This document shows, one piece after another, positions 1 to 13,300 of a DNA stretch of 64,000 nucleotides; position 1 is the stretch's first letter, and every line of letters begins with the position of its first letter. The notes under the pieces were generated by a model. The model was not told the origin of the DNA. It made no database searches and saw nothing but the letters and a program-made list of their open reading frames with translations. The translations under genes were made by a program, and so were the position numbers. The stretch comes from Phoronis australis (Eukaryota > Phoronida > Phoronidae), in assembly GCA_002633005.1 (NCBI GenBank), contig NMRA01000065.1, positions 1,030,809 to 1,094,808 on the forward strand, written 5' to 3'.

Positions 1-669
1 TAGGGAATGACCGTAATCATGGGTCAAGGGAACTCACATCCGAATGGCGTATACCAAGAAAGACCGGACCCCGAAGGTAAAGTGAAAAGTTTTGATCTAT
101 GGTTAAATCCACCAACGGTTTGTTAATGATGTTTAGCTTAATATTAAGGTGGCGCAAATATATCTGTATAACTTTTGGTTTCAACCACTCATCGTTAGAA
201 AACTGGCGAGTGTCCCGTAGACGCAAGAACCTCTGCGAAAACACAAGAACACATAAGACTTTGCGAGACATAGGCCGTATTATATACGATGTACGTCATC
301 AAACTATTTTCCTTTAGCGACGGGGTTTTTTGCGTCTACGGAGCTGTACCTCGGTTTCCGTTTCTTCCTTACTCCGATAAGAAGTGATTCAGTTCTGAGC
401 TTAAAAAGAGGTGACGGTTATTGCTAAGATCCCGCTCGGCACAAACGTTGTATTATGGTCAATCGGCAACCGTTGTCAAGCTGGGTCTCTCAAGCAATAA
501 ATAGCGAGGTGTCAACTCTTCCTAAGCCCAGAAATCCTATCTAACCTGATTTTATTTGAAACGATCCAGATTGCCATTACGTGAATGCAAAATTCATAGC
601 ATAGTATTTTGGAGAACGATTGTTTAGTGCAGGTGCTAAATTTTAAATTTTTGAAATTTTTCAAACCAG
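1..669. other. Non-coding stretch, nothing recognised
   Basis: I see no convincing exon, RNA gene or repeat here. Open frames are short and lack coding-like composition or splice context. Confidence 0.5.
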
Positions 670-777
670 GTATGACGAACAGCGGATCTTCTCATGACGA
701 CGATTCAAGCGAGGACGAATCCTTCGGCTTCAATTTGAAGCCAGCTATCAAAATAAAAAAGAAAGTTAGATTCCAAG
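670..777 (+). CDS. Orphan internal exon, acidic/Ser-rich then KIKKKVRF
   Basis: A 108-bp in-frame segment lies between a good 3' splice site (pyrimidine-rich run then CAG at 667-669) and a GTAAAT donor at 778; phase 1 in, phase 1 out. It encodes about 36 residues: a Gly/Ser/Asp/Glu-rich start (HDDDSSEDES), then FGFNLKPAIKIKKKVRFQ. The basic KKVRF piece resembles an RVxF protein-phosphatase-1 docking motif, and the acidic-then-IKPxIK pattern loosely recalls linkers in endocytic adaptor proteins. Neither resemblance is enough to name the gene. No partner exon could be joined with confidence. A MITE sits about 80 bp downstream in the presumed intron. It could be a chance open frame. Confidence 0.35.
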
Positions 778-855
778 GTAAATACGGAGTGTTCGCTCGC
801 ACCACTGCAGTCGCTTTTGTCTGGGTTCTCTTTCCCCACCATCTTTGTCACCGTC

Positions 856-1097
856 ACATGCACGCAGCCATGTTGGGNGGGCTCCAACAAGCCACCCCCC
901 ATTTGGCGAAGTAGACAAAAAGGTCGCCTCAGAGAAACAAAAGTAGAAAACGAGACAAAAGCCCACTAAAAAGGCAGGTACAACCAAGATTCGGCGAATG
1001 CACAATTCATAGCTCTGAACTATCCCCTTTTTTAGCAGCAGGTCCATATTCTCAAAAATTCGAGCCCCCCCATTTTGTAGGCTGGGTGCTCGCATGC
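856..1097 (+). mobile_element. MITE family A copy 1
   Basis: A non-autonomous inverted-repeat element. The left end is a degenerate form of the terminal repeat GCATGCGCGCACCCAG, and the right end is CTGGGTGCTCGCATGC. The inside carries the family blocks CCATTTGGCGAAGT, CGCCTCAGAGAAACAAAA, AACGAGACAAAAGCCCACTA and ATTCGAGCCCCCC. One N (878) falls inside. Five other copies are in the window. Confidence 0.75.
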
Positions 1098-2320
1098 GTC
1101 ATCATCCTGGTCATTTTCTTGAACTCTTAGCTTTCGCATTCGCATTCATTACCACCTGTTCCTGTTCTATGAAATAATCCAGCACTCCATTAGGCATAAC
1201 TTCAAAATCTAGCCACGTAACGTATAACGAAGAAAGCGAAAAAAGCTTTTAAAATGAAACTTGACGCCAACGGAACGGAATGACTGATATTTGTAAGTCG
1301 ACCCACGCACAGGTCCTTGTGCATGCTAAGTGTTCTTCTATAAATGTCCCTCCCAGGAATCCATCGTTCCGTAAAATCTCACCAATTCCGATCGGACAAA
1401 AATATTCGCTTTTATCGTTGTTGCGAATGCGCTGAGTTTTTTAAACGTCTCCTAATCGTGACTGTGTTATAGAATTCTAAACTGACAAAACATTTGTTGT
1501 TGGTATTTTTCTCAACTGGAAACAAAGTGAAAATAAAGCAAATTTCACTTAATCGCCGTACCGGAAAGGATGCCCTAAAACGACGACACAAGAAATCAGC
1601 AATAAGGGCCGCCTTAACACCGCCTCAAGTATACCCTTTTTCTCCATTGTCGTCAGGTGTTTTTTGCAGAAAAGCGCTTTGTAAAACCTCTAAATTACCA
1701 TTTCGCAATTAGTTCCCCGCTTCCTACAGGGAAATATTGGTTGTGAGAGTGCATTAATATTAGAGCTGACAGACATTGCCACGTGCATTCATTTCATTAC
1801 ATGTCTTTCTCATCTACTCAACTGTTGAATTGATCAGCGGTGAGACTTCTGCGTATTGATTCTCGGCTCCAGTGTCCGGAAACTGAGCAATCGAGTAATT
1901 GGAAAACCCAGCTTAATCGCAGTTTTAGCGTGTGCGTAATAATTGCTAAAAAGAACACGTCATCTCAGAAAAGGCAACACACCGTTAAATAGTGCCAGTT
2001 GGTATTCGCATGCAAGGCGAAAAATTCGCGAAAATTGTGCGTTGCAAATTATTCAAGTTTTGCAGGGCTGATTCACAACAAATGTGAGTATTTGATAATT
2101 CACAAGAAAACAACAATTCAACTGAAAAGTGACTGAAATATGATTATTAAAAAGGATGTCATGTTGAATGAGCAACATTTCGAAAAATGTTTGTTTATCT
2201 TTTTAAATCTTTTATTTTTCAGAAGGCAAGACATAATTTCCTCGAAATAAACCTTTTCTAGTAAACATTTCAGATAAATTATTATTTTCTTATGGCCTGG
2301 CCTAATTAAACATTGAACAT
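1098..2320. other. Non-coding stretch, nothing recognised
   Basis: There is no supported gene. The 72-codon frame around 1494-1712 has no domain or splice support. Confidence 0.5.
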
Positions 2321-2505
2321 CACGCGCGCACCCAGCCTAAAGTGGGGTGGGAGGNCAGCTATGAATTGTGCGTTTGCCGAATTTTGATAGTTCTCTCTTT
2401 TTGGTGGATTTATGTCTCGTTTTCTACTTTTGTCGGAGTTCTTATTTCTCTGAGGCGGACGTTTTTGCCCACTTCGCCAAATGTCCAACCCCCGAGGCCC
2501 TCATG
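2321..2505 (-). mobile_element. MITE family A copy 2 (reverse, truncated)
   Basis: Reverse-oriented copy that begins with CGCGCGCACCCAGC and contains the complements of the family blocks (TAGTGGA-type block, CTCGTTTTCTACTTTTG, TCTCTGAGGCGGAC, ACTTCGCCAAATG). The far terminal repeat is not clear. One N at 2355. Confidence 0.7.
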
Positions 2506-5500
2506 AACATTATTTTTGTTGTGAACCAGTCTTACACATTCCAGTTCGTGTTTGTCTAGATCTTAGTGAAGGTGATGTTTCTTAAAAAGGCCGGCTACAT
2601 CTGTACTGTTCGAATGAAAACAATTTGCACCTGGTTTCAGGAACTGCGATAAGCTTCCCTTTGATTTCGCGTACATGAGTCACGTTATTGGATAATCTCT
2701 CCCTAAGGCAGGGCATCATTCAGTTATTAGCGTATCTTGATCGCACACGCTCCATAGATTCACGTCTTACGTGTCTACACGTCATTTTGGGTACGCTTGT
2801 ATAAGTAACACGTCAATCAATTACGTGACAAAAATTCCGACGCATTGGGTAATACGAAATTGATGGAAAATGTCCACCTCGTTGCACGTTTGTTGTCAAA
2901 ACCATGGAAATGTCAAATTCTATAACGCTGTGTTTACAATCGCCGCATGTTCGAGAAATTTCACAATTTCCTACCCGTGGGTTCCTTCAGGTTACAGACG
3001 GCGTCGATATAAAAACAACAAACACAGAACCTGTCACAGTAACAGCGCTAAACAATACTTTTAATTCTTCACATTCCGATTGATATCAAACCACATGTCG
3101 GCTACTGAGCAATGTCGTCTGCTTTGTCGTACAACTGAGGACAACAATGAGCAAGTATCTACCGCGTGCTTGTGTATTGAATGCGGCGAATGGCCGCAGT
3201 GAAATGGTGATTTACTCTGAATGGTAGATAACATTGTACGTAACTTTCCCCGATTAGTTCGACTATACTGTACAGTCAGTGCATGAAGTTTTTGTACAGT
3301 TGCCTGTTGCAAGACGAGATGGATAGGGGTGGGGTGTCTATTCTGAGACGCAATCGTAAGTATCTACCTTGTCAAGGTACTTTCCATCAGTTCCTATCTT
3401 GAAACCATTTCCCGCAAGGTATTACATCTTTTTTGTTATGCGCCGTTTAGCCGGTCATATTGTGAGAGTACGTCGAAGTTCTATAGTTACTTGTCGTGCC
3501 AAGTCTTTACGCACGACACTTTTAAAGATAAGTACCCTTGTCGTCTTTGACGCGTAGGTACAGTGTAAATCTTTCTTGTAACCATGGAAACACCACTGGG
3601 AAGAGAGAATAGAGTCAATTAATGCAGCTTTAACACAGCCATTGATCACAAAAACAACTTCTGATATAAATCACGTATCGTTATGAAATTAGTTAAATTT
3701 GAGGTGATTTCAGAGCTTCGGAAGAATTGACAGTTGGTTATTTTTCAGACGAAGCTCATAAACTTTCATGTCGCGTCGTGATGGTAAGTGACCTAATTCT
3801 AACCTTGAAGTCTCACAGAAAGCATTTGTTTAATGCCGCTTTAAGTGAGGAAGAACTTGACAGTCTGATGACCGCTCATTTTGAAATTTTTGTGAATATG
3901 AGACATAAGCGTTTGTTGCATATCAGGAATCGTCATCACCAAAAACGAATGGAGTAACACCCCCGTTACGTTCCGCCCCTCTCCCTACCTAGGTTAGAAA
4001 ATTTGGAGTGTGTGTATTGAAAGACAAGTAGCTTCTCTGAGTGGTGAGGGTCACTTGCCAACTTATTACGAAACTTTTCAACAACAAATGAACAGCAGCA
4101 GGAGGATGTGACATGGAATGAGTTCTGTGGACGCGAGAATCTCGCGAAACCTCAAGCAAGATCTCCCCATACATTTACTACAAGTGAAACACATTAATAC
4201 CGTAGCCTGTAGGCTATTCATATCAAAGCTGGTTTGAGCATGCTTTCATATGTGAACTGAGCTGCCACCAGCAGGCCCGTGTTTGTATTTGGCCACTATT
4301 CCGTGCCTTCCCACCCGAGTTGCCCGCGCTTAGACCGATTTATACATAGAAAAGGTTCTCTCTAGATTATTTCAAAACCTACGAAATGCAATCTGATCCA
4401 GGGTGCAGACGAACTGCCGCATTTTATGTTAATGACCTCATAATGTCTGTTCATTTTTTTCGTACCGCACGTAATCATGTGTGACCGAGTAGACGAACCA
4501 GTATTGCAGTTGGGAAATTGATTTAATTCGCATCCTGGTATGTGAAACGCACTGCTAGCGACACCTTATTTGAAAATTCTCGCTGTCATTAACGACGGTA
4601 TCAGTATATGCAATGAAAATCCTGAAACAAAATGCGTATTCCCGTTATTGAACTATTTGTAAGTTTCCATCAATAAGTCGAAAACAGTCACATTGTTACG
4701 AGTCACTAGAGTGGACGATGTCAATAATCATGTGTTTTGATTGGTGGTTGAAAAAATAAAAGACAGGATGTGATTTAGATTGTTGTAATAGAGCTTGTAG
4801 TAACAACTGTCATCACTGTGCAGGAGATGGTTCAAGTTTAGTGGGGTCCTTCTTGTTAATTCACAGTTCCACAGGATATCCATGTATGCGGAAGAGTAGT
4901 CTAGTGAAAACGATACTTCCCGATACACTAAGCTGGCACGCAGTATCTCAAATCCCTAATTCCCATCTTGGGACCATGCAACATTTTTCGGCACATGCGC
5001 ACTGGTCCGTGATGGAGCACGTAATATTGAGGGTGTACGCGCATGTCATTCATATTTGCATACATGGTATTGACCATCGTACAGGGACATTTTTGATGTC
5101 TATGTAGCACTGACTCTAGCCAACAGATGAGAGTATCGAATACGACAGTCAGGCGGGAAATTCTAATAATACTGTAGGTTTTCTCAGACAAGTAATTGCA
5201 GGACACGTTGTTGAACACATTTTACTCCAGTGTAGACTGCTTGATCGTTGGCTACGACCAATGCTTTTTCAGGCATGCATAACTTGTTTTAGTAGAACAC
5301 ATGACTGAAAGGGGCACTAATCCCACGTCTTCTGTCAAAATGTCCCTTTTAGTTCTTTAGTGTAAATAAATATGATTTCAAAACTTGGGTAGCTCGTTTT
5401 TGCTTCAGACTAGGCACAAGAAATTCTAAATCGGTGGTCAAGCTGGGTTAGTTTCAGCCGCCGGTGCAGCAAGGCTGTAAGGGGAATTCCAAGTGTTTTA

Positions 5501-7200
5501 CTATTGCAGTCGAGTTTACTCAAGCAAGCGATAAAAGCACGATGGCGTTGTTTTGGAAGAGCAAGTGCGCATGTGTAGGATGCCGTTTTTTTACACCAGA
5601 ACGTGGCCTCCAGCGGCTCCAGATTGAATTAATTTACCTGATCTCCGATAACCATAATAATTTACGCATGTATATATTGAATTATTATAATACAAATGTT
5701 TATATTGATATATATAAATATTCTCAAAGGTTTATTGGTGAATCACCGCAAGAAATGTGCGTTTCCGAGGCCGACTGAAGTAGAAAAGGTGGCGCTGGCT
5801 TGCCAAAAGATATGTTTAAAACTATTATAGAATATACACAAAGGACAGACACTTTTTCACTTATGCTGTACTTTTTCTCAAAAAGTAAGTGTCTGTTATC
5901 TCGACCCCGCCACGAAGGTAAACAATGCAGTGAGATTATCTCTTGTCAGCTACTGATGACGTCATTGGCGATAGGTACAGACGATGTTAGGTCATACTCG
6001 TGTTACCATTCAGCCTCGCTCGTGAAGGCGGCAATTTTTTTGGTTATTTGGCAGAGCTCAAGACATTGGAATTCTCTAAGTGAAATCCTAGCTTAGTCAT
6101 GACAAGGTTTTAATGTTTGGTTTCGTAAAGAAATAAATGTGCAAACACGAACCCAGCACACAGCCTACTTAGGCCTACAGTTTTAGTTTACGTCGCCATT
6201 TTCACCAGTGGCTGGTGAACATGTTCATTCTGTATGATTTTGCTTCTTAAACTTGTAGCTTCACTTGCTCGCCGGTGGAGCATGGTGCTTTAATTTATTT
6301 GTGTACTGCGAGAACTCCCTATGACGAGAACTCCCTATGACATTTTAGAGTGCATTTCTGCTCAACTGTTGTCCTCCCCTAAATGTCGATCATATTTTCT
6401 TATCCTAACATATCTGTTGATATAATTTATGCTTTTAGTACGCGGTCAATGTCAGGTGAAATATCAAATTCCAAACACATTTTTGAGAATATGACCTTAT
6501 TGAGTTTGTTCATCGCAAAGTAAGTGTCGACTTAGACTGAGCCTCATACAGGGAAAAAAGAATGGTTCACTTTTTAATTTAAAACGGTTGAATTGAATTC
6601 TGGTGGTAGTTTATCAAACTACGTGAAAGAAGGCATTGCATTCCTTGGTCAAAAATTGTTTCGCATAAAAAGTAACGCCATTTTGTTGTAAAATATAGAG
6701 AGTTAATTTCGAATGCAGCTAGACTTGGCCGAAAACCCTGCAGGAAAATATCAACAGTCTTGATAGTCGTGGTCCACAATGCAAATAACGGGGCATTGCA
6801 TTAGACGCGGCTCATAATAAAACATATCTTTCTTATAGAATTTTTAATTCTAAACACCCTTTATGCCCTTTGGTATAGCGATGAATGGTCATACGTAAGT
6901 AGATATTATTCTCCAAATAACCCAACTTGAAAACCCTGTTAGTTTAATAGGTCACGTGGTTTACGACGTTCCTGTAATTCTATGGAGCAGAAAAACTGTT
7001 GATAAAATTTTAAAAAATGACTTTTCGAACAAACCTGGGTATTACATGCTAATTTTTAAGTGAAATTACGTTGAAATACACACAAACAATGTAATATGTC
7101 TCAAATGTACGAGAAATTTGAACAAATAGAACAGTTTCAATTATTCTAAAAGCTTCCCCTATAATTTATTGGAACCTACTGCTAGGTACACAGTAGTTGC
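2506..7200. other. Non-coding stretch with one weak exon candidate
   Basis: No confident gene. At 3749-3783 a 35-bp segment lies between TTTTTCAG and GTAAGT and is open in one frame (phase 1 in, phase 0 out). It is too short to assign. The other open frames are short and unsupported. Confidence 0.4.
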
Positions 7201-7220
7201 TCGAGTTCCGTCGATAGCTG

Positions 7221-7226
7221 TATAAA
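7221..7226 (+). promoter_or_regulatory. TATA-like box upstream of FBXL7 first exon
   Basis: TATAAA lies 71 bp before the predicted FBXL7 start codon, so transcription could begin near 7250. Matches of this length are common in AT-rich DNA, so this is only suggestive. Confidence 0.3.
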
Positions 7227-7239
7227 CGCTGTCAATATA

Positions 7240-7275
7240 ATGGCTGATTCCGAGGTTTTGGATATATTTGAGTGA
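7240..7275 (+). promoter_or_regulatory. Short upstream ORF before FBXL7 start
   Basis: An ATG opens an 11-codon frame (MADSEVLDIFE, then TGA) that ends 16 bp before the predicted FBXL7 ATG at 7292. If it lies in the 5' leader it could lower translation of the main frame. The transcription start is unknown, so it may not be transcribed. Confidence 0.35.
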
Positions 7276-7291
7276 ACCATAACATTGGATA

Positions 7292-7370
7292 ATGTCGGAT
7301 TCATCTCACAGTTTACCTCGGTATACCGACTGGAACGGTATGATGGTCGAATTGTTCGATCTGAACGCAG
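7292..7370 (+). CDS. FBXL7: FBXL7 predicted first coding exon (1a)
   Basis: The ATG at 7292 follows an in-frame stop (7280-7282) and opens 26 codons (MSDSSHSLPRYTDWNGMMVE onward) that end at a consensus donor, CAG then GTAAGT. The exon ends with one spare base (G), which completes a GAT codon with the first two bases of the exon at 19569. It is not recognisable by homology. Vertebrate FBXL7 also has a small, poorly conserved first exon before a long intron. Confidence 0.55.
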
Positions 7371-10300
7371 GTAAGTCGATCGCTACTAGGCCAGGTAACA
7401 ATTCAGCCATTGGATGAATGCCTGTCGAAGAACATGGCGTCGTCCTGTGTGTGATTTCAAGCGGACTGTTCACATAATTTGTGTGAGACTTTGGAAAGCA
7501 TCAGCTGTTTTAGTGAGGATGGGGAAAGTATGAATGAAGTATCCACTTTGTTTATTCAGGGGGTTTACATGCAGCCCAATGTGGCATTGCATACGTTTTC
7601 CCTTCGCTTAGCCTGCCTTCCGCTGTCCTTGATCTTGCGCTCAATCTCCTTGCTGTCCTTATTGTCTTTTGCTTTATGACTTTGTATGCTTCAGCGTTTA
7701 GCATCTAAGTTTCTTGTCATTCTTTTCCTGAATTGTCCCTTCCGTTTTCTCCTCTGATCGGGCGTTACTGGTTCTCCAAATCCGGGACTCCTGTAAGTGA
7801 CTAAGCCAGTCTGTCACCACAAAAGACAAATTTAGACCACTGACTTACGATTATGAACACACCTCCTTAGTGCAACACACAATTTCTGCACTGCAAAACC
7901 ATTGTTATAAATACCAGTTTAATTTGTAAAATTGAATTTACAGTATCCGATAACCATTAAGTCTTATTGCACAAAGCACCACCCTTTAATCAAGATCCAG
8001 TCAGATGGAAATGCATACTTTGTTTCCATAGGAACAGTTTCAGACCAGTCTTGTTCAGATGTTATGCAATGATTTATATACCATTCAAACTTTAAAGAGG
8101 TGTCTAGGTAATGTATGGATGACACAGGTGGGCTACCACAATGTCCATTTAGTAGGACAATCACATACACGGTACATCATAAAAAGGTGTGCGATTTTTG
8201 GACCCCCTGGGCCCAAACCCTAACACCGCTTATGGGTGAGTAACATTGTACTCATCTCACTCACTCTTGGCAAATAAACGTCCTAAAACAGAAGAACATG
8301 GCTTTTTTCGAAATAGCTACCTGTTTTCTTTGCTTTATAAATTTCCCCCATCTAAACAAACTGACGTCATTGCTAACACTGTACAAACTAAAATTGTGAA
8401 TGAGCCTAGTAGTGCTGGTCTGTTTTTAGAAACTGTCATAAACAGAGTGGGGATAGAACAATTTGTGCAAACTGTTCTGTTTATTTAAAAGCCACAAGAA
8501 GCATTACCATTGTCACTTTTCACCCCTCTAGCCAAGGTTGCCTTTTTGACCCATTGGCATAAAATACTTGAAGTGTACCAAATAAAGTAGCATCTGTTTA
8601 CTCGTGGGACCCCAAAAATCAGCAAATTGTTAATGCTTTTGTTCTGAAAACTGCATTTTTTTAATCAAATAGTTTGACAGAAAAAATAGAATTGTATGGT
8701 TCTAGGTTAAGCCATGCACTCTTTAGTGATTATATATAAACTGTTGATGTCATACATGTTCTGTGCAACTTGATATTTCGCTGAACCATGGCTGTCAGAT
8801 TAAGTTTTGAAATCAAGGAATCTTCCTCTGCAAAACGTGCTTATTGTGAGCGATTAATTGGAGTTTAAATAAATGTACCATTAAATGAGCACTATTTCTT
8901 TGTAAAGCATCCAGTGAGCCATACAATTTGATTTGTCATTGTTTATCCACAAGACAGGATTGGGTCATGTAAATGGTGCAGCTGTTACTGTCAAAGCTTT
9001 GGGGCAAAGTTATGGCAAACAGATCATGACCTCTAATTTGGCATTTTTCCACCTTGCTTCTGCTTAAGGGGAATTCAAGGACCAATGGTGCATTATCTCC
9101 CTTGCCCTTTATTGCTTTAATTCCCATTTGGATTGTTACAAATCTGAAATTGTTATTATCATTAATTATTGTTTTTATGCCCAATAATTGACGCAAGTGC
9201 AAATCTAGTATGCTTTGAACTTGATAAGGTGAAGATTTGTGCTTAAAGCAAAAATGCTGACATGGTATTTGATAAGTTTGCCAAGTCTGAAAATAGACAG
9301 AGTTGCTTCATTAAACAAGCCTCACCATTTCTGCCTTTGTGATATGAAGTTAACTTTCTCTGAATAATTCCTAACAAAGGTCAATTTTGAGTTTTTGTTG
9401 TGAACTAATTAAGTCAAGTTGTGGCTGGTGAAATTTAATACTTCCAGACATTCAGAGTGACATTTCGGTGAAAACTTTCAGAGATGGAAATGTTCCATCC
9501 AGTATTGATTTACGATTGAGTAAATTTTCTGTAATTTTTGCCAGTTTGTTTTTGTCCTTTTTGACCTTATGCATGCTTACAACTTTAGTGAATTTAATGA
9601 GATATTTACAGTTGAATTCTTTATAATTTTTGAAATTGTGTATAAATGAGGTATATGGACACCCTAATTTATAAACCGCTTCCTTATGGAAAGCAGATAA
9701 CTCTATCTATCTTAAGCCACATTTACAGAGGCGCAGTTGACACTGGGCTGCTTACACGGAATAGCTGATTGGGTGCAAGTATGTGTGTAAACACGACTGA
9801 CACGGAGAGAGTTGACACTGTGGTGGCCATTTTTGATACTGGTTTATGAGGTAGAGCAAGTTGCACCCGATCAGTTGCTTCAGTGTCACCTACATGTCTA
9901 AACACAAACAGGGACAAGGCATCTCTCTCCTGCTTGTTCAATATCTATGGATGATCTGCTAGCATTTCTTGAGGTGTGGATGTTTATTGCAATTAATGCA
10001 AGTATGCACCACCAGTCTTTGTGTAAATGGCTTGCTTATCCAGTTTGTGATCTAGTGTCTTGTTAATGGGACTAAAATGCAGAGCAATTCACCACGTCAT
10101 ACATGTACCTTTATACAACATTGTACTGCTAGAAGCTAGAGGATAACTTCTGTTTTTGAGGATTCGCACGTTTTTATTGTAAAGTGGTCAGTGGTGTAGT
10201 GGTAAAATTAGAGGTAAGTAGGCGCCCAAAGCCCACCGTATCTCCTTGAGCACTGAACGTAACTTACGGTGCGTAGGTGCTACGTTCAAATGCCAAAAGA

Positions 10301-13300
10301 CAGTGGGCTGCGCCTACGTGTGCCTACGCCCCACTACAGCACTGAAAGTCATCCTGGGATGTTTTGAAACTTTATTTATCTCCTGTGAATGTAGACAGTT
10401 TCATAATGCTGTATGCAGGCCTGGGTAAAAATGAACGTTGCATTCATGCATGTTGATCTGTTGAATGTGGATTCCTGGCTGTTTATTTCAGACTACTACC
10501 GGTAACATAAACCCTTTGGTGTTCAACACATTGTCATTCAGTGGGAACGCTTAAATTTGGCCATAGAGTTAAGTTAAAAAGAGGGGTGCAGCCACAATTT
10601 CCAAAGAAAAAAATGTCAACGTAACCTCAGTAATAAGAGCGACATGTTGATGCCTTTTTTGGTCGTGTTTGTGAGGTTAGGGGTAGCTCCACCTCACTGC
10701 CATTGTGCTGTTTGTGTCATTACATTAAAGGCTAGAATATTGATGTGAGTGAAGTACTGCATGTAATGGTAAAGCTCAAGTTAATTTTGCTGTTTCCATT
10801 GACACACATGAGAATGAGTGGGAAAGGACCTCTGTAGTTAGGTGCTGGTCCTTATGTAATGACCCATGTTAGCAACTGCTGCTGGTATGATGAGCTAGAA
10901 AATAGTGCAGGGCTTGGCTCTAGGAAGGTATAAGTGAGGATCACAGACTCCTGTACAGTTTTGCATCTCAAAATGTCAAATTTCATTTGGCAGTGAGACT
11001 GTGTGAGCTAGACAATATTCTCAGCATCAGAGATGAACAACCTGTGCACTGGCTGACCTACCTGTATTTCACCTGTCTATGTGTATTATGTAATTGCTAG
11101 GCTTTGTACAAATACATCATTTGCCACTGGATCAAAGGTGCATTGTTTTGCCAAGTGATTAGTGTCACAAAATTACTTGTGGGTTGAGTGCTATGATAAC
11201 ACACCAACACCCTTTTTGTTATGTGGAACAAGTGAACAGAGTCATATTAATATTTAATTACTCAAATTAAGTAAACACTTTGGCAGTGCACAGTTGATAG
11301 CCATTCTGGTAAGTCTGTTATGACAGTTTCTTTATCTAAGCTAAGCTATAGTCTGTTCTCTGCACCAAACTAATACTTAAACAATTTTCAAATGTATCAC
11401 AAATTCTATTGTAAAACATTGTGAAAAATTGTGGGATTTGGAACAGGTACAGTTAGAAACTTTTGAAAAAGGACATAGCTGTTCTAAGGATTTTTTCTAG
11501 AATTGATGAGCAGACTTTTTTGGACAGCAGGACATGAAGATGTAGACACCTGTAGGCTTGGATAGAATATATAGGTTTTCACAGCTTCCAAATCGAGACA
11601 ATCCAAGGTTGCTATATTTTCTTCACCTATTTGGTGCACAATATGGCCGACAAATTTCTCCATAAAAATAAAGATTAAAAGAATATTAGTCTATTGCTAG
11701 CAGGGTTTGTACTGCGTGGGTGTCACAAAACAACTTTTAGTAATTGGAATGAAAAACGACATAAGTGGAGAATTACCGTAAAGATACTCAATATTGTGGT
11801 ACGGACCGTACATGCAAAATTTCACTTTTTGTTCCTCTGTCTAGTGGATGTGTTTTCTCCTAGCTGTTTTCTGCGATAATATTCAGCGCACGCCTTCTGG
11901 GTCAATACAAGACAGAGCTGTCAATGTTGGAAAGCATGCTTGTGGTGGTTATCAGTCCCTGTTTTACATTAACTGTCTGAAACTGTGCTTGTTTGATTAA
12001 AGTACCCAGGTCTGATGTTTATCAGCATTTTTTGCTTCAGTTGCCCAGGGCTCTGTGTGGCATGCTCAAATTTTTGGCTTCAGAGAGTTTAGAAACCTTT
12101 TACCAATCCTTTGTAGTGCATGTCTGCTTGTGTATATGTGCTTGCATATGCACTAAGTTGTAATCACAGTGGAATGCTGGTTTTGACTGGGCTGGGGTAC
12201 TCAACTGTTATTTTTGGGAGTGGTGTACAGCTGAAAAATTAAGAATAAATTAGACGCGTCCTAACTGTTTAGAGAGTGGGCTCAACAGCAAAGGGTCCAT
12301 GTGCTCCTCCTTTCATAAAATTTTGCTCCATAAAGACCACATGTTCCAACGGTTGCACCCGTATGGGTCCGCGACGTGAGATTGACCGAATCCATGGCCA
12401 GGTAATAATTTTCGAAGTGCTTTGTAATTCGCAGCGCTTTGTAAATCTGGGCAAATTATTATTATTGTTTTTAATTTTTGACATTTTAATTTTACTTGAC
12501 TTGGTCCACAGCGTCAAAATGACGTCATACTAAACATGCGAATTGAAATTGCCTATCCAGAGAACAACCCTCTGTGAAGCTTTGGGTACTTCTAAATGGC
12601 TGTCTTCTGGCTACCAATAGTATTCTTTAAAAAGCTGATTAAGTTGGGTCTTACTCTAAATGGATTACATTTTGATGAACTGTGATTATTCTTTTGTACT
12701 CTCTTAGCGCTTTGGCTCTCTTTTTAATCCTACTCTTTGTTGGCGAAGATTTCACAGGATAATGAGCCTCTCTAAGTTGACAGCTACCTGTTTTGTTTGT
12801 TTTCTGTATCTATTTGTTTTTGGCAGTAAACCAAATGTTGCTGGACATGGAGGGATACTATGGTTTGTTGTAAGGTAAAGAATTAAGATGCCTTGGATTT
12901 GAACGCACAGAATTGCTAAAATTGATATTTTTGACCTTTTATGGGCCACATACCTTGCTACAAGATTGTTTCTTAATGCGGGGAAGGTTCAATACTTTGG
13001 CGATTGTCATTGGGTGACACCTGACTGTGTAGTAAAAAGCCTGGTAACATTAAACAAATTTGATTAAACACCCAGCATTAGGTAGGAATTTTAATTTTAT
13101 GAAAAGGTATGATTCCAAATTTGTTTTTATTTGATATCTTTTTCGTCTTTGTGAATGTTCATCTTAATGTTGATCAGGTTTTCGTGTATTTGAACTTCTT
13201 GCACTTATTTTTACTCAGTTTCACACGTGTCCTTAACAAATTTGGAGTTACATCCCCTGACCAGTCATATTTGCCATTCTCTTACTGGTATTCACCTGGT

